A stretch of DNA of 64,000 nucleotides, from positions 4,928,001-4,992,000 of the forward strand of contig NC_087099.1 of assembly GCF_963855985.1 (NCBI RefSeq). Direction: 5' to 3'. How positions within the stretch are numbered: the first letter of the stretch is position 1; the number at the start of each line of letters is the position of its first letter. The notes beneath the pieces are model-generated. The model was given only the letters and a program-made list of their open reading frames with translations, was not told the DNA's origin and did not search any database. Source of the stretch: Ostrinia nubilalis (Eukaryota; Arthropoda; Insecta; Lepidoptera; Crambidae). This document shows, piece after piece, positions 23,861 to 32,222 of the stretch. Made by a program: the position numbers and the translations under genes.

Positions 23861-24498
23861 ATTATTTTGATATTAAGTCCATACATCTCCTCATTATTTT
23901 ACTATCGTAGGTCCATTGACCCGTGGTGTTAAATCTAGCAATTTAGCTTCCATATTTTGCATTTGTCGTGGCTCAATTGGACACGGCTTGGCTATAATGT
24001 GCATTTCGAAGCCCGCCTACAGAGACATGCATTTTAAAATCGATTTGTAAATTTACCAAAAAATAAAGATTTAAAATGATTAATTCCCTGATTTTAAATG
24101 GCTTTAATGGAAATAAGCGAGCAAGACAGAAATTCGAACATCCAGGTAACATTGTTCCGCAAATTAAATATTGCCTCCGAATAAAATAAAACGAATCGAC
24201 TGGGAAAAACACTGTTTTGCATAATAAACTCAATGGATAATCGAATCAATCAATTCCAATCGAAAGCTGTATCGTCTACAGAGAGAAATATTGTAGAATA
24301 AATGTAACAGTGATACAATTAGCCATGTTTTCAATTTGTATATTTCAGGTAGAATAAAAGGTAGCTTTTGTGCCTATTTTTGGTACAAAACAAACTGTTC
24401 GTGGAGTCATGCTTTATCTTTTAATTGAATTGTATTTCTGAGTAGGTTTAGGTCTGGAAATATCATATAACACAGCGAAAACATTTTAAGCATTTGTT
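23861..24498. other. AT-rich noncoding DNA
   Basis: Nothing recognised. Confidence 0.5.
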
Positions 24499-24699
24499 AC
24501 ACTGGATGTGTTCTGCGGTCTGCGATCAGGCCAAATGAACGCAGTCCTCACCTGTCAGTTTGCGTTCTTTTCTTCTGTTGCACTGTCAGATCGCATCAAT
24601 ACAAAATGTAGGAGTAAAGAGATTGATAATGTTGTTAAGACTTGATGCGGGCTGCGTTCATTTTGGCCTGACCGCAGACCGCAGAACAAATCCAATGTG
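24499..24699. mobile_element. ~200-bp MITE with ~45-bp inverted ends
   Basis: The left end reads CACTGGATGTGTTCTGCGG and TCTGCGATCAGGCC. The right end is its inverse with few changes (GGCCTGACCGCAGACCGCAG, AACAAATCCAATGTG). The arms extend inward to the GAACGCAG repeat. I found no clear target duplication. Confidence 0.75.
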
Positions 24700-26194
24700 G
24701 CAAATCCTTTAGATATTTGTTTATCTCTGGAAAATGAATAAGATGGTCTAATATTGTTTCAAAATAATTCAAAATTATTCCAACTTTATTTCCGCACCAT
24801 AAAACAATTCCAACGCTAGCCATTTCCCCGGTTCACACGTAACGTCTCTAATTTCACAACATTCTGTTAGGGTCGAATGTAATCGGGTTATCATAAAATA
24901 TAACCGCCATTTATCCCACAAATAATGTCGTAAATAATATCCGACGTAAAAACATTAATGAAAACATAGGGCCAAGATTGTCCTTCGCTGTAATGAATGG
25001 GGAATGAAGATCTATGGACTTTGACGATTATACGGTATGCGAGGGTATGAAAGCATAAAATATGATTAGGTTTAGGTATAACGATATAGGATTAGGTATA
25101 ATTTACATATTATAATCATTATTCATCTAGGATCGGCTCTTCTAAATCTATCGAAAAAGAGTTCTCACCGATTTCAACATAAATAAAAAGAAAGTTTATG
25201 CATATCTCTAGAAATAGATACCATTAATTAGTGATAGACCTTATTTACTTGTTTGTAATTTGGTCTATAGATGTAAACTCCACGAAAACCAAAGTAAAAG
25301 CCTTATGTTGCAAACCCTACCATTACCAATATTAATTCTAAAGCTTTAGTTAGATTGCAGTTAGATTTCCGATCCATACGTTTGCTTCCAATAGTTGAAA
25401 TATCACTTAAATCGGAAGGTCAATCTGCATTTCTAACTAACCAACCAGTGCGCGTCTCCCTTTAACAAATTTTCTGCCCCAGCGGACGTCAATTCTCAGT
25501 AACCGTTGCCGCGAACTGCCAATGGAATGAATGCTACCAAATCTAGAATTGTGCTTCAAATTTTCAACTTGCCTCTTGTCAATTTGTTTTGTGAGTTTCA
25601 TTTTCACATTCAATTTCAAATATATTTAATGTCTCATTCATAATACCTAGTATATACGGGATTATACTAATAATGGGATTTCTGAATAGCCAGACTCCAA
25701 TTTGACCGCTATTATACTCTTAACCCATTCAGTAAAAGCTTAGGTAGTGATAGGATACGAAAAATAGGAGACTAGATCTGAAAATCGAAAGAAGCAATCC
25801 TACATTACAATGAAAAAATGTTTGTTATGATTTGGGACACGGCTTTTTCCCAAACTTAGCGCAACATTTATTGCACTACCGTGCGCGTAGACGAGAACAA
25901 ATTCTCGTGATCTATTGAATGGGCCTATTCTGCTTTTTATTCCAACATAAGGCTGGCAATTAATTTTCAACGGAATTTCGGCTGGCTTACTGGAGTGGAG
26001 AAATTTTATTGAAATATATTTGACACGTGAACTCGCGATTCCAAAGCTGCGATTCCAATTTATTTAGATTGTTCATTTTGTTCCCCGATTTATTCCTGTT
26101 TTGGCTTCAAAGGTGAATAATATTAATGTTTTTATTGCACTTGTTATACATATTTTAAACATCCAAAACGTTACAGAGGCTTATATCGCATTGA
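24700..26194. other. 1.5 kb of noncoding DNA
   Basis: Nothing recognised. The short minus-strand open frame at 25437-25619 has no recognisable domain. Confidence 0.45.
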
Positions 26195-26335
26195 AATTTC
26201 AAGGCGAGAGTGAATAGACACTTACAGGGCAGTTATGTACCTACTATCCTAGACTGCATCCCAATTAACATCAGGTGCGATTGTGGTCAAATAACTGCCT
26301 TGTTATGCATAAAAAAATCGCAATACGTAATATTC
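26195..26335 (+). repeat. LINE 3'-UTR fragment related to 5900-6045
   Basis: TTTCAAGGCGAGAGTGAATA, CATCAGGTGCGATTGTGG and GCCTTGTTATGCAT plus an A tract closely match the 3' UTR at 5930-6047. Confidence 0.8.
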
Positions 26336-26616
26336 ACTAAAAAACTAATTTTAATCTAAAGAACTTGATTTATAATAAAAACCTTGAAAATATTTTCCTT
26401 ATTCCCATGAAATCCAAAGTCAAATCACTTTTATATTTGTTCCCCTGTTTCGGTGTTTATGTCCTTAAGGCACTTCCTCATTGAAACCATTGCTTCTTTA
26501 TGCTTACGCAGTAACTGTTGTTCTTTGATTTAATTTGAATTGATTACCTAGTATATTTTACTTTAACATTTATTGAGTTTTGAGACATCATTTTTATATA
26601 CTTGAGTAGATGTTAC

Positions 26617-27581
26617 TTAACCCTTAACTGGTATCGTGGGGGCCGCGCGGCCCCCACGCATGACGTTTTCTTTGATTTCTAAGAAGCTACGCATCGTGGG
26701 CTGCCAAAATTTTTGGTATTCTCATTTCGGCGCTACTCGCGTCTGGTGCAGGCGTTTCAGCACTGTATCATTCACCAGGACGAAGATATGCACGTGTTGG
26801 GGTCCGCGCGGCCCCCACAATACCAGTTACGTTAGTTTTTTTTTCATGGCAATTTTTATTTGTTTTTTTTTTTCTTGCAGTATTAATGGCTTATTAGTGA
26901 TAAAACAATAGAAGATACCTAGAACGAAGTTTTTGATTCCAAATTAGTGATTAGTAGCATGTCAGAAGAAGGATATAGTCATAATAAAATTATAGGTCAT
27001 TGTGAAGACCCAATAACCAATATTCGGTCGATAATGAGGATATTGATTCTGATTTTTAAGTTTTTTCTTCAGAGAGTGAAAATGAAGATGTTGTAGGACC
27101 TAGTCAATCCAGCTACTATGAAAAAATAAATACAAGTGGTCTGAAAATCCACCAGCACCTGCTAATGTTTGTCAACATAATATTTATGTTTTTATTTTAA
27201 TAAAATGCTTATTTATTTTTATTAAACATTACATTAAAACTTTATTTATTATTAAGTTCACATTATTATGGATTAATTAAAATAATAATATTTTTGATTA
27301 TAACTTTCTAAACGTAGGTTTCATAGATATTTGTAACGTTAAAAAATATTACGTAAAAAGTTGTTACTATTATGTAATATCTTGAAGTATATAAGTAAGA
27401 AGATTAATTACAATAAAAACTAAATGATTACATAGAAAAAGCCTGATATATATCATTTATGAGCATTAATTCAAGTATATAGGTAAAACATGCTTGCTAG
27501 AAGCAAACATAGTATGGGGGCCGCGCGGCCCCCACGATACCAGTTACGTTTGTCCAATTTACGATACCAGTTAAGGGTTAA
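26617..27581 (+). mobile_element. piggyBac-like element, internally deleted, with GC palindromes
   Basis: A TTAA target duplication (26617-26620, 27578-27581) brackets perfect 17-bp terminal repeats CCCTTAACTGGTATCGT. TTAA duplication is diagnostic of piggyBac. The 957-bp body keeps three 18-bp GC blocks: two perfect palindromes GGGGGCCGCGCGGCCCCC (26638-26655, 27516-27533) and one with a single change (26799-26816). A polypyrimidine tract and TTGCAG acceptor lie at 26856-26880, before a broken transposase start. It appears to be a non-autonomous deletion derivative. Confidence 0.88.
26959..27185 (+). pseudogene. Remnant of piggyBac transposase N-terminus
   Basis: ATG at 26959 opens MSEEGYSHNKIIGHCEDP and is broken by frameshift and stops. 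A neighbouring frame continues NEDIDSDF, stop, SSESENEDVVGPSQSSYY. Acidic Ser/Glu/Asp-rich N-termini are usual for piggyBac transposases. The catalytic domain is absent. Assignment rests on this composition and on the TTAA-flanked element around it. Confidence 0.5.
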
Positions 27582-27637
27582 TTATTATGATTAAGAAATC
27601 CCTGTTTCAATCTTGATTCGAGAATCCTAAAAATTTA
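27582..27637. other. Spacer
   Basis: Noncoding spacer between the piggyBac-like element and a LINE fragment. Confidence 0.4.
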
Positions 27638-27738
27638 TCATCAACATTTCAGCCACAGGATAGGCCTCCCCCAATTATTTCCATATCGCCCGGTTGGTAG
27701 CGACCTGCATCCAGCGCCTTCCTGCAATCCTTTATGAA
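27638..27738 (-). repeat. LINE 3'-end fragment (family A)
   Basis: TTTCAGCCACAGG, TAGGCCTCCCCCAATTATTT and TCGCCCGGTTGGTAGCGAC form a minus-strand copy with a small deletion. Confidence 0.8.
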
Positions 27739-28558
27739 TAATTTAAACTTACTAATAGTTAAAGTTTAATTACTTGAACAATTTATACGATAACCACCTG
27801 ACCATAATATTATCTTTGTTGTTAATTTACTTTTGTTTGACTCAAGAACGCACCTTTACCCTGTCCGATACCCTTGGGCAATTCCAAAAGTTATAATTAC
27901 CTTAGCGACACAGAAGTTATTGTGTATAACTTATGCATTATTGTAACTTATATCAGAATTTATGAAGTTCGCTCGTTCAATGGAATTTGATGAAGTTTAT
28001 CGGTAGTAATGACGTAACATTTGCTTAATTAAATAGAATGAAGGCTTGTGACGTCGTTATTTGATATTGATAAGTTTGGTAGAGAACTGAAAAGGATTAA
28101 ATAAATATCAAAATAAGTAAAAAGTTAAATAATATCTGAAATAGGGTAATTTTTTAGATAGACAAATAATTTTAATAATCAAAGTTACTAATGGTTGGTT
28201 AAAGTTCGACAAAATCCAATATTTTAATATTATACTGATAGAAACTTAACGTTTTAAAAACCTCTTTTGTTATTACTAAACCGCTGTGTAATAAAAGCGT
28301 TTTGCTAATAGTATTTAATCATTAGAGCTTGAACAAACTTTAACCATTAGTCGAGTTGACAGAGGACCAAAAAACTGGCTCTAAGCCATAATTTTTTATG
28401 GTCTCTTCTACTAAATTTGGCACAGTAGTGTTACATACAGTTTGTACTTTGTATGGACATCAGGCCTGTTACCTACATTTTTGTTGCTACAACGCCCTTA
28501 ATACAACGGTATAAGTAGCCAGTTTAGGTTAATGTGGTCGCCTGTACAAGCGTTATTA
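27739..28558. other. Noncoding DNA flanking the DIRS element
   Basis: Nothing recognised. This is the left flank of the DIRS insertion. Confidence 0.5.
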
Positions 28559-28806
28559 ATAATTAATGATTAAACGAACTTACCTGTACGTGAAGTTCAA
28601 TCATAATTATACGAAGTGCTTCGTCCGAAGAGATTAGTATAACATAGATTATATAACACAATGTAGTTTCGCATAGTCACTCCACTTTTGCACTGTTGTT
28701 TAAAGAAAAAAATAAAAAATAAAACATTTTGAGGGTAAGCCTGAAAATGTTTTTCTCTCCTCTACCGCCGATATTTCCTATGGCGGGCTCACTCCACTGG
28801 CGTCAT
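28559..28806. repeat. DIRS inverted terminal repeat (3' side of the element)
   Basis: Bases 28630-28806 are the exact inverse of 33571-33747. The outer 71 bases (28559-28629) are specific to this end and recur only, inverted, in the internal complementary region. Confidence 0.95.
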
Positions 28807-28902
28807 TTAGTTTAGAGCTAGATGAGTAGGTGTATGATATTTCCGTAGTCTTTAGGGATTATTTCTACCAAAGAAATAGATCATGGGTGGGAGGGTGATA
28901 CA
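28807..28902. other. DIRS spacer between terminal repeat and internal complementary region
   Basis: About 96 noncoding bases with no recognised motif. Confidence 0.6.
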
Positions 28903-29037
28903 TACTAATCTCTTCGGACGAAGCACTTCGTATAATTATGATTGAACTTCACGTACAGGTAAGTTCGTTTAATCATTAATTATACTCGTGCTTCGTCCTC
29001 GAGATTAGTATAACATAGATTATATAACACAATGTAG
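28903..29037. repeat. DIRS internal complementary region (ICR)
   Basis: Bases 28903-28983 are the exact reverse complement of the left tip (28559-28639). Bases 28979-29037 are the exact reverse complement of the right tip (33711-33769). They overlap by the shared ATAAT core. The ICR is thus a complementary copy of the two element ends joined as in a circle. In the DIRS replication model it templates completion of the cDNA ends and circle formation. The perfect match shows recent replication. Confidence 0.95.
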
Positions 29038-29220
29038 ATGTTGAGAGATTAGGAAATATCATAGAACAATTGTTTGAACAATTAAATTTCAACTATTGTG
29101 TATCAATGTTTTATTAATCAATTACAAAAGAAATAAATAATCAATCACTTTTTGTATTCTTATTATAATTTAAACAAAATTAAATTCTAAATTTATTGTG
29201 AAATTACACAAGCTTTGACA

Positions 29221-30171
29221 TTAATTTGCAGATGAACATATAGTTCTAGCCAGGACAGACAAGTCATCATTGGTATTAGCGATGGGTCTATTATAAAAAC
29301 GGGCAAAGGTAGAGGAATTGCCGCTCCAGCCTGCGGTTTTAAATATCAGGTCTAAGCTGACACCCTGCTTGAACGCCTTGGATGTAGCGGCGTGCCGGGT
29401 GCTATGGGCAGAAAATACTGAAACGTCAATTCCACTATCTTTGAGCGTTGATTTTATCCATCGACTTATCGTTTGGGATGTTACACGATTATAGGGTTTT
29501 CTAACTCCAATAAACAGTTGCTCACTTTTGCGAAATTCTTTAGATTTCTCCATATAAGAATTCAAGGCGTTAGCGGGACATATTTCTGGTCTATCGGTGA
29601 AATATGGTAAGTATAAAACTGGTTGGGGACGGCCTAATTTTGAAGTTTTTATTAATTCGGGAATTTTTATTACGATTTGATCAGCAGAAACATTTATGTT
29701 AAGGATACTGATCTTAGAGAGGGTCTGTACCCGATGAGCTGTTACAATAGCGAGTAAGGTACTGCACTTTTTTGACAGTTGCTCAAAAGTCAACGTTTCA
29801 TTGGGATACAGCGTTGCTAAATAGTCTAGGAGTAAGCTGGTGTCCCATGTTATATTATAGCGAGGTAGGGGTGGTCGTAACCTAAACACGCCTTTAAAGA
29901 ATCGCATGAGTCGTTCATCCTGAGCTATCGGGCCTACTAGCAACGATATAGCGGATCTGTAGCAGTTTACTGTGCCGTACTGGCTACCGCTATTAAACAC
30001 CTCGGCAAGGAACTCTATTATGACAGGAATAGACGGTTGAAACATGTCAATTTTGTTATTGGTGCAGTATGTGAACCATTTCTTGAAACAACCATCGTAT
30101 TGTTTCATAGTGTTGTCGGACAAGGAGGCCAACGTTATGTCGATGGCTGATGCGGGTGTGTCTCTTCGCAA
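29221..30171 (-). CDS. DIRS tyrosine recombinase (integrase of the element)
   Basis: The 316-codon frame encodes a lambda-integrase-family tyrosine recombinase that would insert the circular DIRS cDNA by site-specific recombination. Catalytic residues, numbered from the codon at 30171, are Arg147 (AHRVQTL), His256 and Arg259 (HSTRHAAT), Trp282 (AGWSGN) and Tyr293 (RFYNRP), so the full R-H-R-W-Y set is present. The N-terminal half (TMKQYDGCFKKW) fits a core-binding domain. The codon at 30171 is TTG; the first ATG is codon 22. The frame is open upstream to 30246, where GGRSIVRTALLRRDTPAS also looks like the conserved N-terminus. Translation may therefore enter from RT, whose frame it overlaps by 112 nt in the -1 relation. 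Confidence 0.95.
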   Translation of the reverse strand: MRRDTPASAIDITLASLSDNTMKQYDGCFKKWFTYCTNNKIDMFQPSIPVIIEFLAEVFNSGSQYGTVNCYRSAISLLVGPIAQDERLMRFFKGVFRLRPPLPRYNITWDTSLLLDYLATLYPNETLTFEQLSKKCSTLLAIVTAHRVQTLSKISILNINVSADQIVIKIPELIKTSKLGRPQPVLYLPYFTDRPEICPANALNSYMEKSKEFRKSEQLFIGVRKPYNRVTSQTISRWIKSTLKDSGIDVSVFSAHSTRHAATSKAFKQGVSLDLIFKTAGWSGNSSTFARFYNRPIANTNDDLSVLARTICSSAN

Positions 30172-32222
30172 TAACGCCGTCCGGACAATACTGCGCCCAC
30201 CAGGGTAATGTTGAGGTTCCGGTTGCTGGAATGGGGAAACATGACATCACTTGGGCTGAATGTAATCACAGTAGATGAGACTAGGCGGCTAAACAGAGGG
30301 TACCATGGCTGAGATGGCCAGGCTGGCACAATCATGATGCCTTCTGCTTGTTCTGAAATAATTTTTCTTAGCGCCTTTAAAATTACTGCTACAGGGGGAA
30401 AGGCGTAGAAATAAAAATTCGACCAGTTTATCGTAAACGCATCTATCACGAATGCGTTAGGGTCTCGGTGCCATGAAGCATACTTAGCACATTTGTTATT
30501 TATACGGCTAGCAAAAAGGTCGATTTGTGGGTAACCAAACACCTTTGTAACGTGTCTAAAGCCGGTCTCAGACAATTCCCATTCCACGTCTGGATGAGAA
30601 CGTCTCGATTCTTTGTCCGCGATGATATTTTCAGATGACTTAATATAAGATGCTGAGACGAGTATTCTACGAGACTCACACCACTGCCAAATTTGCTTAG
30701 TAACCTTATTAAGGTGAGGAAATTGAATCCCGCCCATGCGGTTTATGTAGCTTACTGCGGTGGTGTTATCTACTCTTACAAGTATACAGCAGTTACGGTA
30801 ATCTTTTGCAAAAATTTTAATAGCAAAATAAGCTGCTAAGAGTTCGAGATGATTTATATGCAAGGTCATTTCGGCAGGAGACCACTGGCCGTTAGCTGTC
30901 TGCCCTTCACACACAGCCCCCCATCCCGTAGTTGAAGCGTCAGAAAAAAATTCCAGGACAAATTCATCGTTTCTGATTCTGTGTACAGAATCATCAATGG
31001 CGTTAACCCACCAAGCTAAGTCCCCTAATAGATTATCTGGGATGGTCATGATTCGGTCATAGTCATCGTTACCTAGCAGGTTAAGGTACTTGCACCTCTC
31101 TAATTCCTTTACGTACAACCACCCGTACTCTACAGCGGGACAGGCCGATACAAGAAGCCCTACCAGCTGCGCAAATTTCCTAATAGTGCAACGTTTCAAA
31201 AGTTGAAAAGACTGAAGTTCCTTTTTTATTCGGTCTCGTTTTACTGAAGGTAACCGTACATGCCACTCATGGGTATCTATCATATAGCCGAGGTACTTGC
31301 AACATTGAGAAGGAATCATGCTACTTTTTTGTTCATTAATAATAAAACCGAGAGCTCTTAATAATGCCTGAGTAACTTCAATATTTTCTTGACATTCATA
31401 GTAGGATGTACCTACTAAATATAGATCGTCTAAATAAATAGACGATAAGAAGCCACATGAGCGTAACAGTTTAATGACAGGTTTCATTATTTTTGTGAAA
31501 ATAAAGGGAGCTGTACACAGTCCAAATGGAAGAACGTTGAATTCAAACATTTTACTGGTATTTGGGTCATCATTATACATTAAAATAAACCTCAGGTATT
31601 TTCTACAATCCGGGTGTATGTTAACCAAAAAATACGCATCTTTCAAATCTATAGTGGCAGTGAAGCAATCTTTACTTATAAGCTTAAGAGCAGTACGAAG
31701 ATCCTCTAATTTAAAGTGTTGCGTGTCTATAAACTTGTTTAAGGCTTTTAGATTTAATATAAATCGCATATCGCCAGTCGGTTTTGGGATCAAAAATACA
31801 CGTGACACAAACTGTCCAGGGACAGGTTCACACTCAGAAATTGTGCCTATAGACAATAACTGACTAATAGCATCATTATAATGGGCTCTTTCAGATTCCG
31901 TGTATATTTTTGTGACAGGAGAAGCAGACTGGTGTACAGGACTATTAAATTTTATAACGTAACCCTTTATCCACGATAATAACGTTTGGTCACGGGTGAT
32001 GAGCGACCATTGGTCGTAAAAAAGGCTAAGTCTGCCAGCAAGGCGTACCGGTTGTTGTGAGGTGTGCGGCGCTGCTAGTGGCGGCGCGGCTGCCGGCTCC
32101 GCTGCGGCTGTGACGAGCTGCGCGACGAGCTGGCGGGCGGCCGGCTGCTCGCTGCTGCCGGCGGCTGGCGGCGACTGGGGCCCGCCGCCGCCGCCTTGCG
32201 GTTGCCGGACCCCGTCTTCCAG
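30135..32222 (-). CDS. DIRS reverse transcriptase-RNase H (pol), -1 frame to gag
   Basis: It would copy the element RNA into DNA and degrade the template. The frame is open from 32261 (stop at 32262-32264) to the stop at 30135 and has no ATG in its first part. The first plausible start codon is TTG at 31856. Yet the sequence upstream of that TTG is clearly protein (LLSWIKGYVIKF, then SERAHYNDAISQLLSIG), so entry by -1 frameshift from gag at 32222 is preferred. That gives 695 pol residues. Counted from 31856: RT motif TIDLKDAY at 68-75, VLPFGL at 108-113, YLDD box at 141-144; RNase H FSDASTTGWG with Asp306, Glu338 in HLELLAA and Asp363 in RVDNTTAVSYINR. All needed acidic residues are present. 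Confidence 0.95.
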   Translation of the reverse strand: MEDGVRQPQGGGGGPQSPPAAGSSEQPAARQLVAQLVTAAAEPAAAPPLAAPHTSQQPVRLAGRLSLFYDQWSLITRDQTLLSWIKGYVIKFNSPVHQSASPVTKIYTESERAHYNDAISQLLSIGTISECEPVPGQFVSRVFLIPKPTGDMRFILNLKALNKFIDTQHFKLEDLRTALKLISKDCFTATIDLKDAYFLVNIHPDCRKYLRFILMYNDDPNTSKMFEFNVLPFGLCTAPFIFTKIMKPVIKLLRSCGFLSSIYLDDLYLVGTSYYECQENIEVTQALLRALGFIINEQKSSMIPSQCCKYLGYMIDTHEWHVRLPSVKRDRIKKELQSFQLLKRCTIRKFAQLVGLLVSACPAVEYGWLYVKELERCKYLNLLGNDDYDRIMTIPDNLLGDLAWWVNAIDDSVHRIRNDEFVLEFFSDASTTGWGAVCEGQTANGQWSPAEMTLHINHLELLAAYFAIKIFAKDYRNCCILVRVDNTTAVSYINRMGGIQFPHLNKVTKQIWQWCESRRILVSASYIKSSENIIADKESRRSHPDVEWELSETGFRHVTKVFGYPQIDLFASRINNKCAKYASWHRDPNAFVIDAFTINWSNFYFYAFPPVAVILKALRKIISEQAEGIMIVPAWPSQPWYPLFSRLVSSTVITFSPSDVMFPHSSNRNLNITLVGAVLSGRRYCEETHPHQPST
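30226..30240 (-). other. Candidate splice acceptor ahead of the recombinase frame
   Basis: On the minus strand TTTCCCCATTCCAG is a good acceptor just inside the open start of the recombinase frame (CAG then CAA CCG GAA). No canonical slippery heptamer was found in the RT-recombinase overlap, so a spliced recombinase mRNA is one possible explanation. No matching in-frame donor was identified. Confidence 0.25.

Noticed and set aside
28604..28630. loxP-like arm (TATACGAAGT) at the DIRS end
   Set aside because: Only one 10-bp arm resembles loxP and there is no second arm at the proper spacing. The tyrosine recombinase here is of DIRS type, so the similarity is probably chance.
29221..30171. Bacterial or phage integrase from contamination
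   Set aside because: The recombinase sits in a full DIRS element with RT, RNase H, ICR and terminal repeats, surrounded by lepidopteran repeats.
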